This document shows, one piece after another, positions 35,901-46,400 of a stretch of 64,000 nt of DNA. Source of the stretch: Yamagishiella unicocca. Lineage: Eukaryota; Chlorophyta; Chlorophyceae; Chlamydomonadales; Volvocaceae. Below the pieces are notes generated by a model, which saw only the letters and a list, made by a program, of their open reading frames with translations, did not search any database and was not told where the DNA came from. A program made the translations under genes and the position numbers. The stretch's first letter is position 1, and every line of letters begins with the position of its first letter. The stretch spans positions 248,001 to 312,000 of the forward strand of contig BDSL01000026.1 of assembly GCA_003116995.1 (NCBI GenBank), written 5' to 3'.

Positions 35901-35971
35901 GGATGGGGGGTCTGCGTCAAACGCATAGCCGCAGCCCGACGGCTGTGACATTGGATATTGCACGAATTCAT
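32957..35971 (-). CDS. HAD-superfamily (Cof/IIB-type) phosphatase, 282-317 aa
   Basis: Probable sugar-phosphate or small-metabolite phosphatase. Seven in-phase exons (first counted from the inner Met): 35866-35738, 35487-35301, 34936-34765, 34403-34316, 33921-33799, 33359-33327, 33073-32957. HAD motif I is IASDVDGTLLN with the nucleophile and acid/base Asp. Motif II is VVATGKARG. Motifs III/IV are GASKGAGLSWLL and ALGDGENDVEMLQMAG. The tail (AADVVLDETNDEDGVAKAI) is the standard Cof ending. The inner Met at 35866 gives 282 residues, matching bacterial Cof proteins (about 270). An in-frame Met at 35971 adds 35 residues rich in Ser, Arg and His, a plausible plastid or mitochondrial targeting peptide, so I set the span to that start. 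Divergent from the TOC34 gene. Confidence 0.9.
33662..33742 (-). mobile_element. Dispersed repeat family A, full-length-looking copy, HAD gene intron
   Basis: About 80 bp in the intron after the GDGEND exon. On the gene strand GAGGAAGACCCGTGG is the end nearest the donor, about 55 bp away. It is almost identical to the copy at 60751-60833. Confidence 0.75.
34130..34310 (+). repeat. CCACCGCTG-type imperfect repeats in HAD gene intron
   Basis: Imperfect tandem units of gctcctgccaccgctgc and cttgctactgccaccgctgc in the intron between the GDGEND exon and its upstream exon. Non-coding on either strand as far as I can tell. Confidence 0.75.
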
Positions 35972-36192
35972 GACTTTCAATTGATGGAGTACAGTTGCAG
36001 GTGGTAAGAAAAAGACATGCTTGCGATTAGGCTCCGTATTTTCCGTGCAAGTGTCAGCTTGTCTCCCGGGAGCAACTGCCCAATTACCCATTTCGCTACC
36101 AGTCGTCCTCCTAGGTAGTGATCCGATATCTAGGGTGGTTTGCGCGATTACAGTCGGCGCTGCGTACCTTTTCTACATAGGCTTTCGGCAAC
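35972..36192. promoter_or_regulatory. Compact bidirectional promoter region, HAD phosphatase / TOC34
   Basis: Only about 220 bp separate the outer Met codon of the minus-strand HAD gene from the plus-strand TOC34 start (about 326 bp to the inner Met). Both genes must take promoter and 5' UTR from this interval. No clear TATA box was identified. Bidirectional control is inferred from spacing only. Confidence 0.5.
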
Positions 36193-39100
36193 ATGGCCGA
36201 GCCTAGACATGAGGAGTATGAGGATGATTTTGAGGATGACGATGAGGCCGAGGAGGGCGAGGTGGATGGCAACGGTAAGGGGGCGCGTTGAATTTTCACT
36301 TGCGGCGATGCGACTGTCGAGCCCAGATCAGCTTGACGATCGTATGTGAGCGCCATTCCAGGATTCAAACGATATCATTGCGAAGTTATTTCCGTGTATG
36401 CATGCGGCATCCGACTGAAGGCTCGCACACCTGCGGGGCCTGCTCAGCCGCCGCGTGCTCGGCCGTCGTTACCATCCTACGCGCGGCCCGCGGCGCATGT
36501 CACCAGCTTTTATTTGTCCGAATTTAGCTCCAGAAAGCCTTTGAGCGCAGAGCAGCCCAGTTTTGGCCCGATGCTCAGCTGACTCGTAATTGTGGCGCCG
36601 TTCGCCGCAGTGGTAGCGGCCGCTGCGGAAGTGGCACAACAGGAGGAAGAGGAAGAGGAGGAGGAAGAGGAGGAAGCGGATGAGGAGGAGGCGCAGCCCT
36701 GGGCTGGGCTAGCGCGGTTGCCGGTAAGCGTTGAAACCTCCCGGGCGTGGCGCCGGGAGTTGAAACCGACCCACCTCCCTGGAGTTTGACGGTCCTGCCG
36801 CAACATACTATGACAGCTTCAGGGTCTTTGTTACCGTCATTGCGTGACGGTTGGGGGTCTGGACTGGGGTGCTTATCAGCAGTTAAACTGCATCCCAGGA
36901 CGCGCATGCTACATGGGGTGTAGACAGCAAGTCGGGTCCACACCATCGGGTCCACATCGGGGTGGGATCAATTTCATTCTCGGAGCGCAATCCCTCCTCG
37001 TATGGTGCTATGCGGGGGCCCAGGGGCAGGGGCTGGCCCATGGGTCACATTTCACCCAACGGTCGTGGTGACAAAGACCAACCTTTCGGCGGCCCCGTCG
37101 GTTCCTCCGGTTGCAGCTCAAGCTATTGCAGTCAATTTGTGCGCTGTTCCACTTCCTTCACTTCCCGTTCCGTCCCCGTTTCGTCCCCGGGGGGTTATCG
37201 GCTGTCCACAGGAGAAGGCCGATCTCTTGGAGCTGCTCAAGGAGCTCCGGGGAGCAGGACGCAAGCAGCTGACGGTGCTGCTGTTAGGTGAGGGGGGACG
37301 AGGGATGGTGTTCAAGGACCTGGGGAAGAGGACGAGGGGTGGCGGCCAGGGACCTGAGGGGAGGACGAGGGACGGTGGTCAGGGGCGTGGTCTGTTGGGG
37401 GATGGCGCGTCAGGAGGGGTCACCCGGAGACGAGACAGGCGCCTACCGGTACCTGCATAAAACCGTTTGCGGCAGGGCTGGGGGGGCAGGGAAGGGGAGG
37501 GGAGGGAAGGGAAAGGTACAGGGTGCACTGGGGCTCGTATTGATGGCTGGACGGCGGCTCCATCGTCGCAGTGGGTTGATGTGTTTGCCCCTGATGTGGG
37601 TTGATGCGGACCTGACGCGCCGGGCGCTGCCGCCCCCGCCTCCTGCCCCGCTCTCCCGCCCTCTGCAGGCAAGTCCAGTGTGGGAAAGAGCAGCCTGGTG
37701 AACTCCTTGCTGGGGGAGGCGGTGGTGCGCGTGCAAGCATTCAAGCTGCAGGTGGGCTCCGGCGCAGGGGCGCGTCAAGGGGGGTTGGGGGGCCCGGAAG
37801 AAGGAATGGCTCCAGGGCGACGTATCAGTCCTATGGAAGGCGTGGACACTGCGTAGGACTTAGGCTTTGCAGCCTTGCTCATTGGCAGCCCAACCCGAAT
37901 GATAGGCTTTGCAGCCTTGCTCATTGGCAGCCCAACCCGAATGATAGGCTTTGCAGCCTTGCTCATTGGCAGCCCAACCCGAATGATAGGCTTTGCAGTC
38001 TTGCTCATTGGCAGCCCAACCCGAATGATGGGCGCGAAAGGCTCTCACCTTGTTACGAAAGGCTCTCACCTTGCTGCGAAAGACAGGCCGTGGGGGCTAG
38101 TGTGTGATAATTGACTATGCCGCCCTGTTGAATGGTGGTTCTGCAAGATGAAGCCGTCCCACCGCCGTCTCAGCAACCCTCTCGTCGACCACCCCACCCC
38201 ACTGCCGTACAGGCTGACACGGAGATCACCAGCTCAGTTGTGCGGCAGGTGGCTGTGGGGGATCCCGAGGTGGACGGTCTGCGCATCAAGCTGATTGACA
38301 CGTGCGGCCTGGAGGACCCCGAAGCGGGGGATACCGTCAACTTCGGAGTGCGTCGGGGGGTTGGGGGTGGCGGTTGGCGGGGGGTGGGGAGGTGGGGTGG
38401 GGTGGGGGGCGGGTGGTGGTGCTGCCGGGTGGCGGTGAAGGGATGAGGGAGGGAGGCGAGCAGGGTACTTATTTGCAGGCATGGAACCACTGGCAATGGA
38501 AGCACGGGCACGGAAGCGGGCTGGGCGCTTCCTTCGTCCGGACGCTCCGGGCGGGGTTGTGGTGACGTCACCGGTGTGCGGTAGGACCACCTGGGGGCCC
38601 CTCCCGGGTGCTCTCCATGTTCTCCACGTTCCGGTGGCAGTCTCGACCCCGCACGCACACGCACACACGCACGCACGCACGCACGCACATACACACCCAG
38701 CTGCAATGGGCGCTCTGCCAGGATGCGACCTCACCTCATCTTCCTGTCCCCTGCATCCCTGCTCCCCTGCTGTCCCCTCCGCTCAGGCCCTGGCTAAGAT
38801 CGCGGAGGACATCCGCGGAGTGCCCATCGACGTGGTGCTGTACGTGGACCGCCTGGACCTGTACCGAGTGGACCCTCTGGACAGGGCGGTGAGGCGGAAG
38901 GGGCGGAAGGGCAGGGGGAGGGCGGAAGGGGGCAGGGGGAGGGCGGAAGGGGGCAGGGGGAGGGCAGGGGGAGGGGGGCATAAGGGGGAGGAGGGCAGGG
39001 GGAAGAGGGCATAAGGGGCGGAAGGGCAGAGGGAGGGGGGAGGGCAGGGGGGCAGGGTGCCGGGTGGAGGTGGCCTTCGACGCCACACACACTAGCACAC

Positions 39101-40066
39101 GCTTTCACCTGGTGGGTACAGGGGGTTCAGCAGCCGCGTGTCCGGCTTGTGACGGCCCTCATGTGCTCACCCCCTCCTGCGACACCTTACTCCTTGCATT
39201 GCCTCTTGCCCCCGCCGCCCCAGATCATCGGCGCCATCAGCCAGACCCTCGGCCGCCAGATCTGGCGGCGCACCATCCTGGCGCTCACGCACGCCAACCT
39301 GGCGCAGACGCCGCCTGGGACCACGTACGGTGAGTGGGGAGGGCGCGGGGAGTGATGTGAGTGGGGACAGGGCGGGGAAAGGAGGGGATCTCCAGGGCAG
39401 TGGGTTCCTCAACGGGCCAAACGGGCCGCTTAGCCTCTGACGGTGCCCTTATGCTGCAGCGCCGCACCCTCAATCCGCCTGCTCCCAATCGCCCACCAAC
39501 TCCCTAACCCCCTCCCTTCCTCCTATCACGCGTCCTTTGTCCCCCGCCCCCGCCCTCAACCCGCCATGCATCTTAAAACGTCTGTCCTAAACGGGATTTT
39601 TCTCGCATCCACGGGTCTTTCGCATCCACGGGTCTTCCTCGCAACCCCACCCCACCCCACCCCGCCTGCTCCCACAGACTCCTTCGCCGACGGGCGCGTC
39701 CGCCTCATCCGCGGCGCCGTGCGCGGCCCCGTCTTCTTCCGCCCCGCGCTGCCCGCGGTGCTGGTTGAGAACGCGGAGACCTGCCCCGTCAGCCCGGGGA
39801 GCGGCCACCGCGTGCTGCCTGACGGCTCCGAGTGGCTGGTGGGGCTGGCGGGCGAGGTTGTGGACATGGCGCTGGCGCGGCGGCGGCCTTACAAGTACCA
39901 CCCGCGCATGACCAGCAAGCCCAGCCAGCGGTTCAGGTGGCTGCTGCCCGTCGTCATAGCAGCGGAGGTGAGTGCTGGGGCCGCGGATTGGTGGTGGCGG
40001 CGGTGGTGGCGGTGGTAGTGGTGGTCTAGTGGTAGTGGTGGTGGTGGCGGTGGTGGTGGTGGCGGT

Positions 40067-40101
<35 letters not shown>

Positions 40102-40792
40102 TGGTGGTGGCGGTGGTGGCGGTGGCGGTGGTGGTGGTGGCGGTGGTGGTGGTGGCGGTGGTGGCGGTGGCGGTGGTGGTCTAGTGGTAGTGGTGGTCTA
40201 GTGGTAGTGGTGGTGGTGGCGGTGGCGGTGGCGGTGGTGGCGGTGGTGGTGGTGGCGGTGGTGGAGTTCCCGCGCGGGGAGGAGGGGAAGAAGGGGGGGT
40301 CAGTGTGGCAGTGAGGTGGCCTTCAGTGAGCCACACACTGGACTGGCCGTCAGTGAGGCTGTGGGTTACTGGGTTCCTCCTCGCGCTGTTCCCGCCTGGT
40401 TCGTTCCCGCTGCGCCTGCCCCCCTAACCACGCCTGCCGCCTCGGCCCCCACTCCGCCGTGCAGCCTATGTCGTGTCCAAAATGGTTTCCTCCCCCACCC
40501 ACCCACCCTCCTTTGTTTCGGGCATCCACGGGTCTCCCTCCTCAAACCCACCCTCCTCAGACCCACCCTCCTCAAACCCACCCTCCCCCGGCCCGCTGCG
40601 CCCCCGCAGCTGCTGTTCTACCAGCGCGTGCTGCGGCCCGCGCTGGACGACAACCAGCGTCGCGTGGAAGCTGAGGAGGACAAGGTGTGGTCGCTGCGAG
40701 GCAAGCAGCGGCGCGGGGCAGGACTGCACCCGCCGAACAGGCCCTCCACGGAGGCGGCGTGGCGCCTGGAGCAGATGTACGACGACGATTAG
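36193..40792 (+). CDS. TOC34: TOC34-like chloroplast outer-envelope import GTPase, 389 aa
   Basis: Receptor GTPase of the TOC translocon that binds chloroplast preproteins. Nine in-phase exons: 36193-36274, 36611-36723, 37212-37287, 37669-37751, 38213-38347, 38787-38888, 39224-39329, 39678-39967, 40610-40792. P-loop GKSSVGKSS at residues 91-99, G3 DTCG at 147-150 (DTPG in most family members) and the family-specific LALTHANL near 216-223 in place of a classic NKxD. The stretch WLLPVVIAAELLFY near 318-332 fits the C-terminal membrane anchor. Residues 1-65 are strongly acidic (EEYEDDFEDDDEAEEGE, then a run of 11 Glu), like a short version of the A domain of Toc159-type receptors and unusual for TOC34. 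G-domain size and lack of an M domain favour TOC34 over Toc159. The short tail of about 50 residues is charged and ends MYDDD. Confidence 0.9.
37853..38036 (+). repeat. 44-bp minisatellite, four copies, in TOC34 intron
   Basis: Four nearly identical head-to-tail copies of a 44-bp unit starting ttgcagccttgctcattgg. They sit between the P-loop exon and the G3 exon of TOC34. Two copies of aaaggctctcaccttg follow directly. Confidence 0.95.
39563..39642 (-). mobile_element. Dispersed repeat family A in TOC34 intron, acceptor side, with internal duplication
   Basis: Copy about 35 bp before the acceptor of the exon at 39678. The segment cgcatccacgggtctt is duplicated inside it. The GAGGAAGACC end faces the exon. 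Confidence 0.75.
39990..40265 (+). repeat. GGT/GGC trinucleotide array in TOC34 intron
   Basis: About 275 bp built almost only of GGT and GGC triplets with a few tagtggtggtcta interruptions, in the last TOC34 intron. Spurious Val-rich frames come from it. The purine-rich G strand is the transcribed sense strand. Confidence 0.95.
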
Positions 40793-43406
40793 ACGGAGCG
40801 CTGTACGACGGGCTGTTGGCGGGGTTAGGGAGGGGGACCGGGGCGGGGCGCGGATGCCGCGGTATTGTGTCGCAGCGAAGTGCGGGGGGCGAGGGGAGGG
40901 GTGGGGGACAGGGTTTCGGACGAGGGGCGGGCAGGGAGGCTCCAGGGGGGATGCGGGGGCAGGGCCGGTGTTGCCGGGTGTATTACGTCGCGGGGGGTTT
41001 CGAGGAAGACCCGTGGGGGGAAGACCGGATTGCCTGCAGGTGTACGGCAGGTGACTTACGACGACGACGACGAAACACACCGCGACGTGTCTGGGTGTGA
41101 GAGGGGCGCTGCAGCCACCTGACCTGATCTGACGGTCGGAGCCTCGCTCCCTGTGGCTCGCTGTAGGCCAGCCTCGCTGCGTGGCGCATTGGCTGGCTGG
41201 CGCTGTATGGAGACGGCGCTGCAGGGAGGGGCCGGAGGGCGAGGATGGGAGATGCCGTACGATACGGTGCGCCGCCAGCCGCGGCCTTTTTCGGACTGCG
41301 GGCCCCTTTCGTCTCGTTGCGGAAGGCCACCGTTGGTTGGTTGGTTGGTTGCGCCTGTGTGGATGAGCGATTGGCGGACAGCGCCAGGCGCTGTCTTATT
41401 TCTGTCGAGCTTTGTTACGTTACGTGAGAACAAGCGCTGCCGTACCCGAGCGCTTCGGACATGGGACAGACCAGACTGTTGATGACACGCACTGACCGAG
41501 GGAGGATCACGTCAGCAGCACTGACGAAAGGCCGTCGTGGGGACTCGAACAGCTGTCCCTCCGAAACCAACAAACACGTGGCATGCGCCGTCATCCGCGC
41601 CTGGCTTGAGACGTGAGGACAGGATCTCTGTCTTCGTCTGCCGTCCCGGCAGCGTGGATCGGCAGCACACCAGCGGTGTGTAACAACGCGAGTCCCCACC
41701 CCCCCGAACAGATAGCTGAGCGCGGGATTGCGGACCGTTTCTGCGCCCGCAGCAACACAGGATTGCGGATTATGTCGCTCGCACCGTTTGTGACAGGGGC
41801 AGTGGGAGGACAGGCGGGAACCCTTGGTTACGCCCAGGGGCAGGCCGCAGGTTACAATGAAAGACATCTCACAAAACAGGACAACGAGTCATGCAGCCCA
41901 TATCTTCAAACATACCAGTAGCGCAACCTCGTGTCATATCAACACTACATCGCGGCGGCAGCTAAACGATGCGCCACCAAAGCCCAAAGAAAGTAGCTCC
42001 TTCAAGATCGCACGGGTTGCCTGTGGCACAGTGGATGGGACCACCCAACCCGGTGACCAGCAGCCCTGTACGGCAACAACAGGGCCTGTACGGCACGGAG
42101 ACCTTCTATCACAGGGCTAACGGCCTCCTAGGGCAAGCAAACGCACGAGCTACACGCGGGCCCCCGCGGTCTGGCCCATCTCCGGCCCGATGAACGGATA
42201 CTGTATGGAGTCTTTTGAGGTATGAGGACGGCTGAACATGCGGTTCATGCTGCCTCGTTATTACCGCACCGGGACGCGGCTGCGGCTGCTGCTCAGGGGC
42301 AGCAAACCCCTTCCCCCCCACCGGTTTTGAAACAACCCCCCCATGTCCGACGACCATGCGCCAACTATCCTGTCCCGTTGCGTAAAACGGTTTTTATACA
42401 CCCCCCCACCACCGGTCTTTATGCCACCCTGCCCCACCACCCGCATCCACGGGTCTTCCTCGCAACCCCCACTACCCGTGCTAGTGTGCAGTCCAGGGCC
42501 CGCAGCCTTAGGAATGGAAACCAGCAGCACGTGAAAGTACGACACGTGCCCCGGCTCGGCTGGCCGCTGATCGCCGATCGATACGGACAGCGGGAGCCGT
42601 ACGAGCGACGTGCACGACATAAATGGCCCACAACCAGCTCACATGGGTACCGAATCCAGGATCCAGGATCCAGCGTCGAGAAATCGGAACCCAAAGCCTT
42701 CTAGTATTTGAACACCACTCTTCGGGGGGATCAACAGTACCGGGGCATATCGCACAGGTGAGCGTCGACTGATGCGTGTGTCTTACGGCATTGAAGCGAA
42801 CACATAAGCAGAGCAACAGTATACCGGGCAATCCGGATCAACCTTTGAGATGATATTTTTTGGAATGCACACCGCCCCAACTGTACGATAGCGAACCGGC
42901 CAGCTGCCATCATGCGGCAGCGGCAACTGGAATGGACTGCTAAAACTGCCGCCGTGCAGGCACCTGGGTGAGCCGGACCAGACCACCAGCCTAAAGGACC
43001 CATTGTATGGAGCCCCTGGGGCCTTCCATTTCGGCAAATTCTTAGAAAGGACCAACATCCGCACGCGAAGCAACGTCGAGCTGGCTCACAATCTCAATCT
43101 CCAAGACGACAACACCGACCACTCCTACACCGCAAGATCCTCCGACGCCGTCTCTCTTTCGCAGACGGCAGCCACGGCACCACTTTTCAACACTCGGACA
43201 AAAGACGCCACAACGGCAGCTCAGTTTGACAACCAACGCACAACGCGCTGCTCCCACACCTCGCAGTGCTCGGCAGAAAGGCGAAGACAGCTCACCCGTC
43301 AGCCGCACCAGCCGTCCGCCGCACCAGCCGTCCGCCGCACCACCCTCAAGTGCCGACCAACAGGTCTCATGTCAAACCCCCCGCTCCCGCACCTACCAGC
43401 ACACCG
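40793..43406. other. Convergent intergenic region with relic repeats; no supported gene
   Basis: About 2.6 kb between the TOC34 stop and the stop of the minus-strand membrane-protein gene. A TGTAA, the usual green-algal poly(A) signal, lies near 41678. A truncated GAGGAAGACC repeat is at 41001. At 42343-42463 a GTTGACGCGAAAAGGACAG-type and a GACCCGTGG-type element lie close together in reverse orientation. No domain was recognised in the open frames here. A small lineage-specific gene cannot be excluded. Confidence 0.5.
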
Positions 43407-46400
43407 CTACGGCAGCCCTGCCCCGAAGGCGTCGCGCCCCGGCCCCGATACCCACCAGCCCGGTCTCGTGACACCCTCGGCCTGGTGCATCGCCGGAGCC
43501 CCGCACACCAGGACGAGCAGCGTGCTCAGGCAACCCGCCACGCCGGCAGCTGCCAGGAAGGCCTGGCAGCTGCGGTAGCAGCACGGAGGACTCAGCGGCA
43601 GCAGCAGCAGCAGCAGCAGCAGGGCGAGCAGGCCGGCGCAGGCCAGACAGTTGCCGCAGCTCAGGATGATGCTGCCAGTGCCGCTCGGGGATGCCTTGGC
43701 GCCCTGCCCCGCTACTGCGCTGCACACGATGAGAGGCAGTAGCTCAGCCAGCAGCGTGGCTGACAGTGGCAGCAGCAGCAGCGCCCCGAGGCGTGGGGGC
43801 TGGGGGCTGGCCCAGGAGGGGAGGGGCGGTTGGGAGGGGCTGTCCGGGAGTGGGTCTGTGTCCGGGTCCTGGTAGCGCTGGTAGTGGTGGTGCTGGCGGT
43901 GCTGCTGCTGCGGCTGCTGCTGCGGCGGCAGAGGTGGGATGGCCCGACCGGCCGCCGGCTGCCTCCACCCCACGCCCTCGCCGCCACCTCCGCGGCTGCC
44001 AGCGTCGTCATCCGAGCCCGGCGCATGATGGAGCGCCGAGCTCGTGACCGCCACCGGCGTGAAGCCATCCTCTCCTAGCCTCCCGCCGCGCACTGAACCG
44101 GCGGCTGTGGCAGCAGCAGCGAGCCGAAGGCCCGGCGGAGCCAGCAGCAGCAGCAGCTGCCGCCGAAGCTGCGGCACCAGGTGCAGCCCCCAGCGTACCG
44201 CCTGCCGCCACGGGGCGTAGTGCCTCGCGACCAGGTTCAAGCGCTGCATGCCGGTGGTACGAGCCACCTCCGAGGGCGCCACCTCAAGCCGTACGGCGGG
44301 CGCCCAGCCGCCCTCGCCCCCTCCGCCAGCATAACCGTCCCATGGGTCGGCGCCGGCGGCGCCAGCCCGCGCCGCACCCACGCCCGCGGCGGCGGCTGCA
44401 AAACCGAGTGACGACAAGAGCCGTTGCAGCGCAGCTGCAGCTGCAGCTGCAGCTGCAGCACCGGCGGCGGCGCGATGCGCCAGACCAACGGGCCGCTGCG
44501 CGGCAAGCAGGTGCGGCTCGCGTGGCGCTGGGGGCAGGTCCCAGGCGGCGCGTGCGGCCGGATAGCACCGAAGGGCGTGCGCGGCGCAGCGGCCGCCGTC
44601 CTGCCCCAGCGCCGCCAGCTGCAGCGGCGTCAACTCCACAGGCTGGAGCGCCGCTGGGGAGGGGTCCAGGGAGGGCGGCGGCGGCTGCCTCCCGCTGCTG
44701 GCGCCACCATCCGAGCGGCGGGTTCCGTGGACGCGATCGTCGTCGCCGTCAGCCGGTCGCGGCTGTGGCACGGTCGCGTCAGCCGGTCGCGGCTGTGGCT
44801 GCGGGGCCGGAGTAGCTGGGGGCTCGTGCAGGAGGGCCCTATGGCGCCAACCCACCGGAAGACTTTCGGCGGAGAGCCAGCGGCATACCAGGTCGAGCTG
44901 CGGCGTGGGGTTGGGGTGGGGTGGCGAGGAGGGTTTTAGGGTTTTGAGTTGGGAGGAGAAGACCCGGTTGTGTGCGGGGTGGGGAAGAGGGGAGGTTGGG
45001 AAGAGAGGACAGGGGGGAGGGGCCGGTCCACATGGGCGCGTGTCAGTGGGCTGGAGAGGGGAGTGTGGGGAAGGCACGGTGGGTGCAGCCCGCTACCGTA
45101 AACGCGCTAACTCCAAGCAGCCACCCCATCCACGGCTTGCTTCTCCCCATCCCACCCCACCCGGCCCCACTCACCGCGTCGGGGCATCCCCACCCCACCC
45201 CGCCCCACGCACCGTGTCGGGGCATCCCGATGCCACCGCCGCGTGCAGCAGCGGCAGCCCGTCGTCGCTCCTGGCGCCCACCAGCAGCAGCCGCACGGAC
45301 ACGAGCGGCGCCGCCACTGGCGCCCCAGACCCGCCGCTGGTCCCGCTCCAGCCGCCCAAGGCCACTTCCTCCCGCCGCACTGTCCCCGGCCACACAGCGC
45401 TCGTGCTCTGCTCCGCCACCTTCGCCAGCTGCAGCAGCTGCTCCGCCAGCCGGCTACAGCCGAAACGCACCGCCACGGCTAGCAGCTTCTGCCCCACGAG
45501 CACCGCCAGGTCGGCGGCGGCTGCCGAACCGGACGAGGCAGGCGGGGGGGCATGCACCTCACCCCCCTGCCTGCTGCCTCCAGCTCCGCCTCCTGCCGCC
45601 GCCGCCGCCGCCGCCGCGCCCTCCTCCTCCCAGCAGCCTTCGCCTTCGCCTTCGTCGCCGCTACCGCACCCCGGGGCATGCGGCCGCTGCGGACCACAAG
45701 CACCCCACATGGCGCCCATCCACCAGCCCAGCTCGTAGCACAGCGTCGGCCAGGAGGCGTCGTCGTACTGCGCCGCAAGGGCTTCCACGTCCTCCGCCGC
45801 CCCGCGCTGCTCCGGCGGCAGCAGCAGTGCCGACGTGGAGCCATACAGCAGCCCGGAGGGGTCGTGCCACAACTCGAAGTGCAGCAGGCAGGGACCGCGA
45901 CCGGCGGCGGCGCTCAGCCAGGGCGTCAGGTGCTCGGAGCCCAGGCGGCCCCGGAGCACCACACTGTGTTGCGCTGCACGCGGCGGCTGCCGCGGCGGCG
46001 GCGGGGGGGGCAGGGCTCTAGCCGGCTGGCTTGCAGCGGAATCCGAGCCGTCTTGGTCGGACAAGTCCCGTTCCGGCGGCGGCGGCGGTGGCGGCGGTGG
46101 CGGCGGCGGCGAATCGCCCGCGGGATCGACCTGCAGGTCTACCTTTTGGCGCTTGTACTGCACATGACTCATGCCAGTGGGTGCCGTCAGGCGCAGCCAG
46201 ACGGACAGGTCCGAGCAGGCGAAGACCCTGCTGCCGCTGCTATTGCCGCTGCTGCCGCTGCTCCTGCTGCTCCCGCTGCTACTGCAGCTACTGCTGCTGC
46301 CGCTGCTGCTGCTGCCGCTGCTACTGCTGCCCCTGGAGCGCCCCGCAGCAACCCGCGACTGGCCGCTCGACTGTCGCCGAGTACAGGCCGGTGGGGCCGA

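Noticed and set aside
37853..38036. CRISPR-like array
   Set aside because: Units are directly adjacent copies of one 44-bp sequence with no unique spacers, inside a spliced eukaryotic intron.
36193..40792. Toc159-type receptor because of the acidic N-terminus
   Set aside because: The protein is 389 residues with no M domain and has a short hydrophobic C-terminal anchor as in TOC34.
43407..45077. SBP-box (SPL/CRR1-type) transcription factor from the ankyrin-like LTPLQLAALGQDG segment
   Set aside because: No SBP zinc-binding domain is found anywhere in the gene, and the hydrophobic segments at both ends fit a membrane protein.
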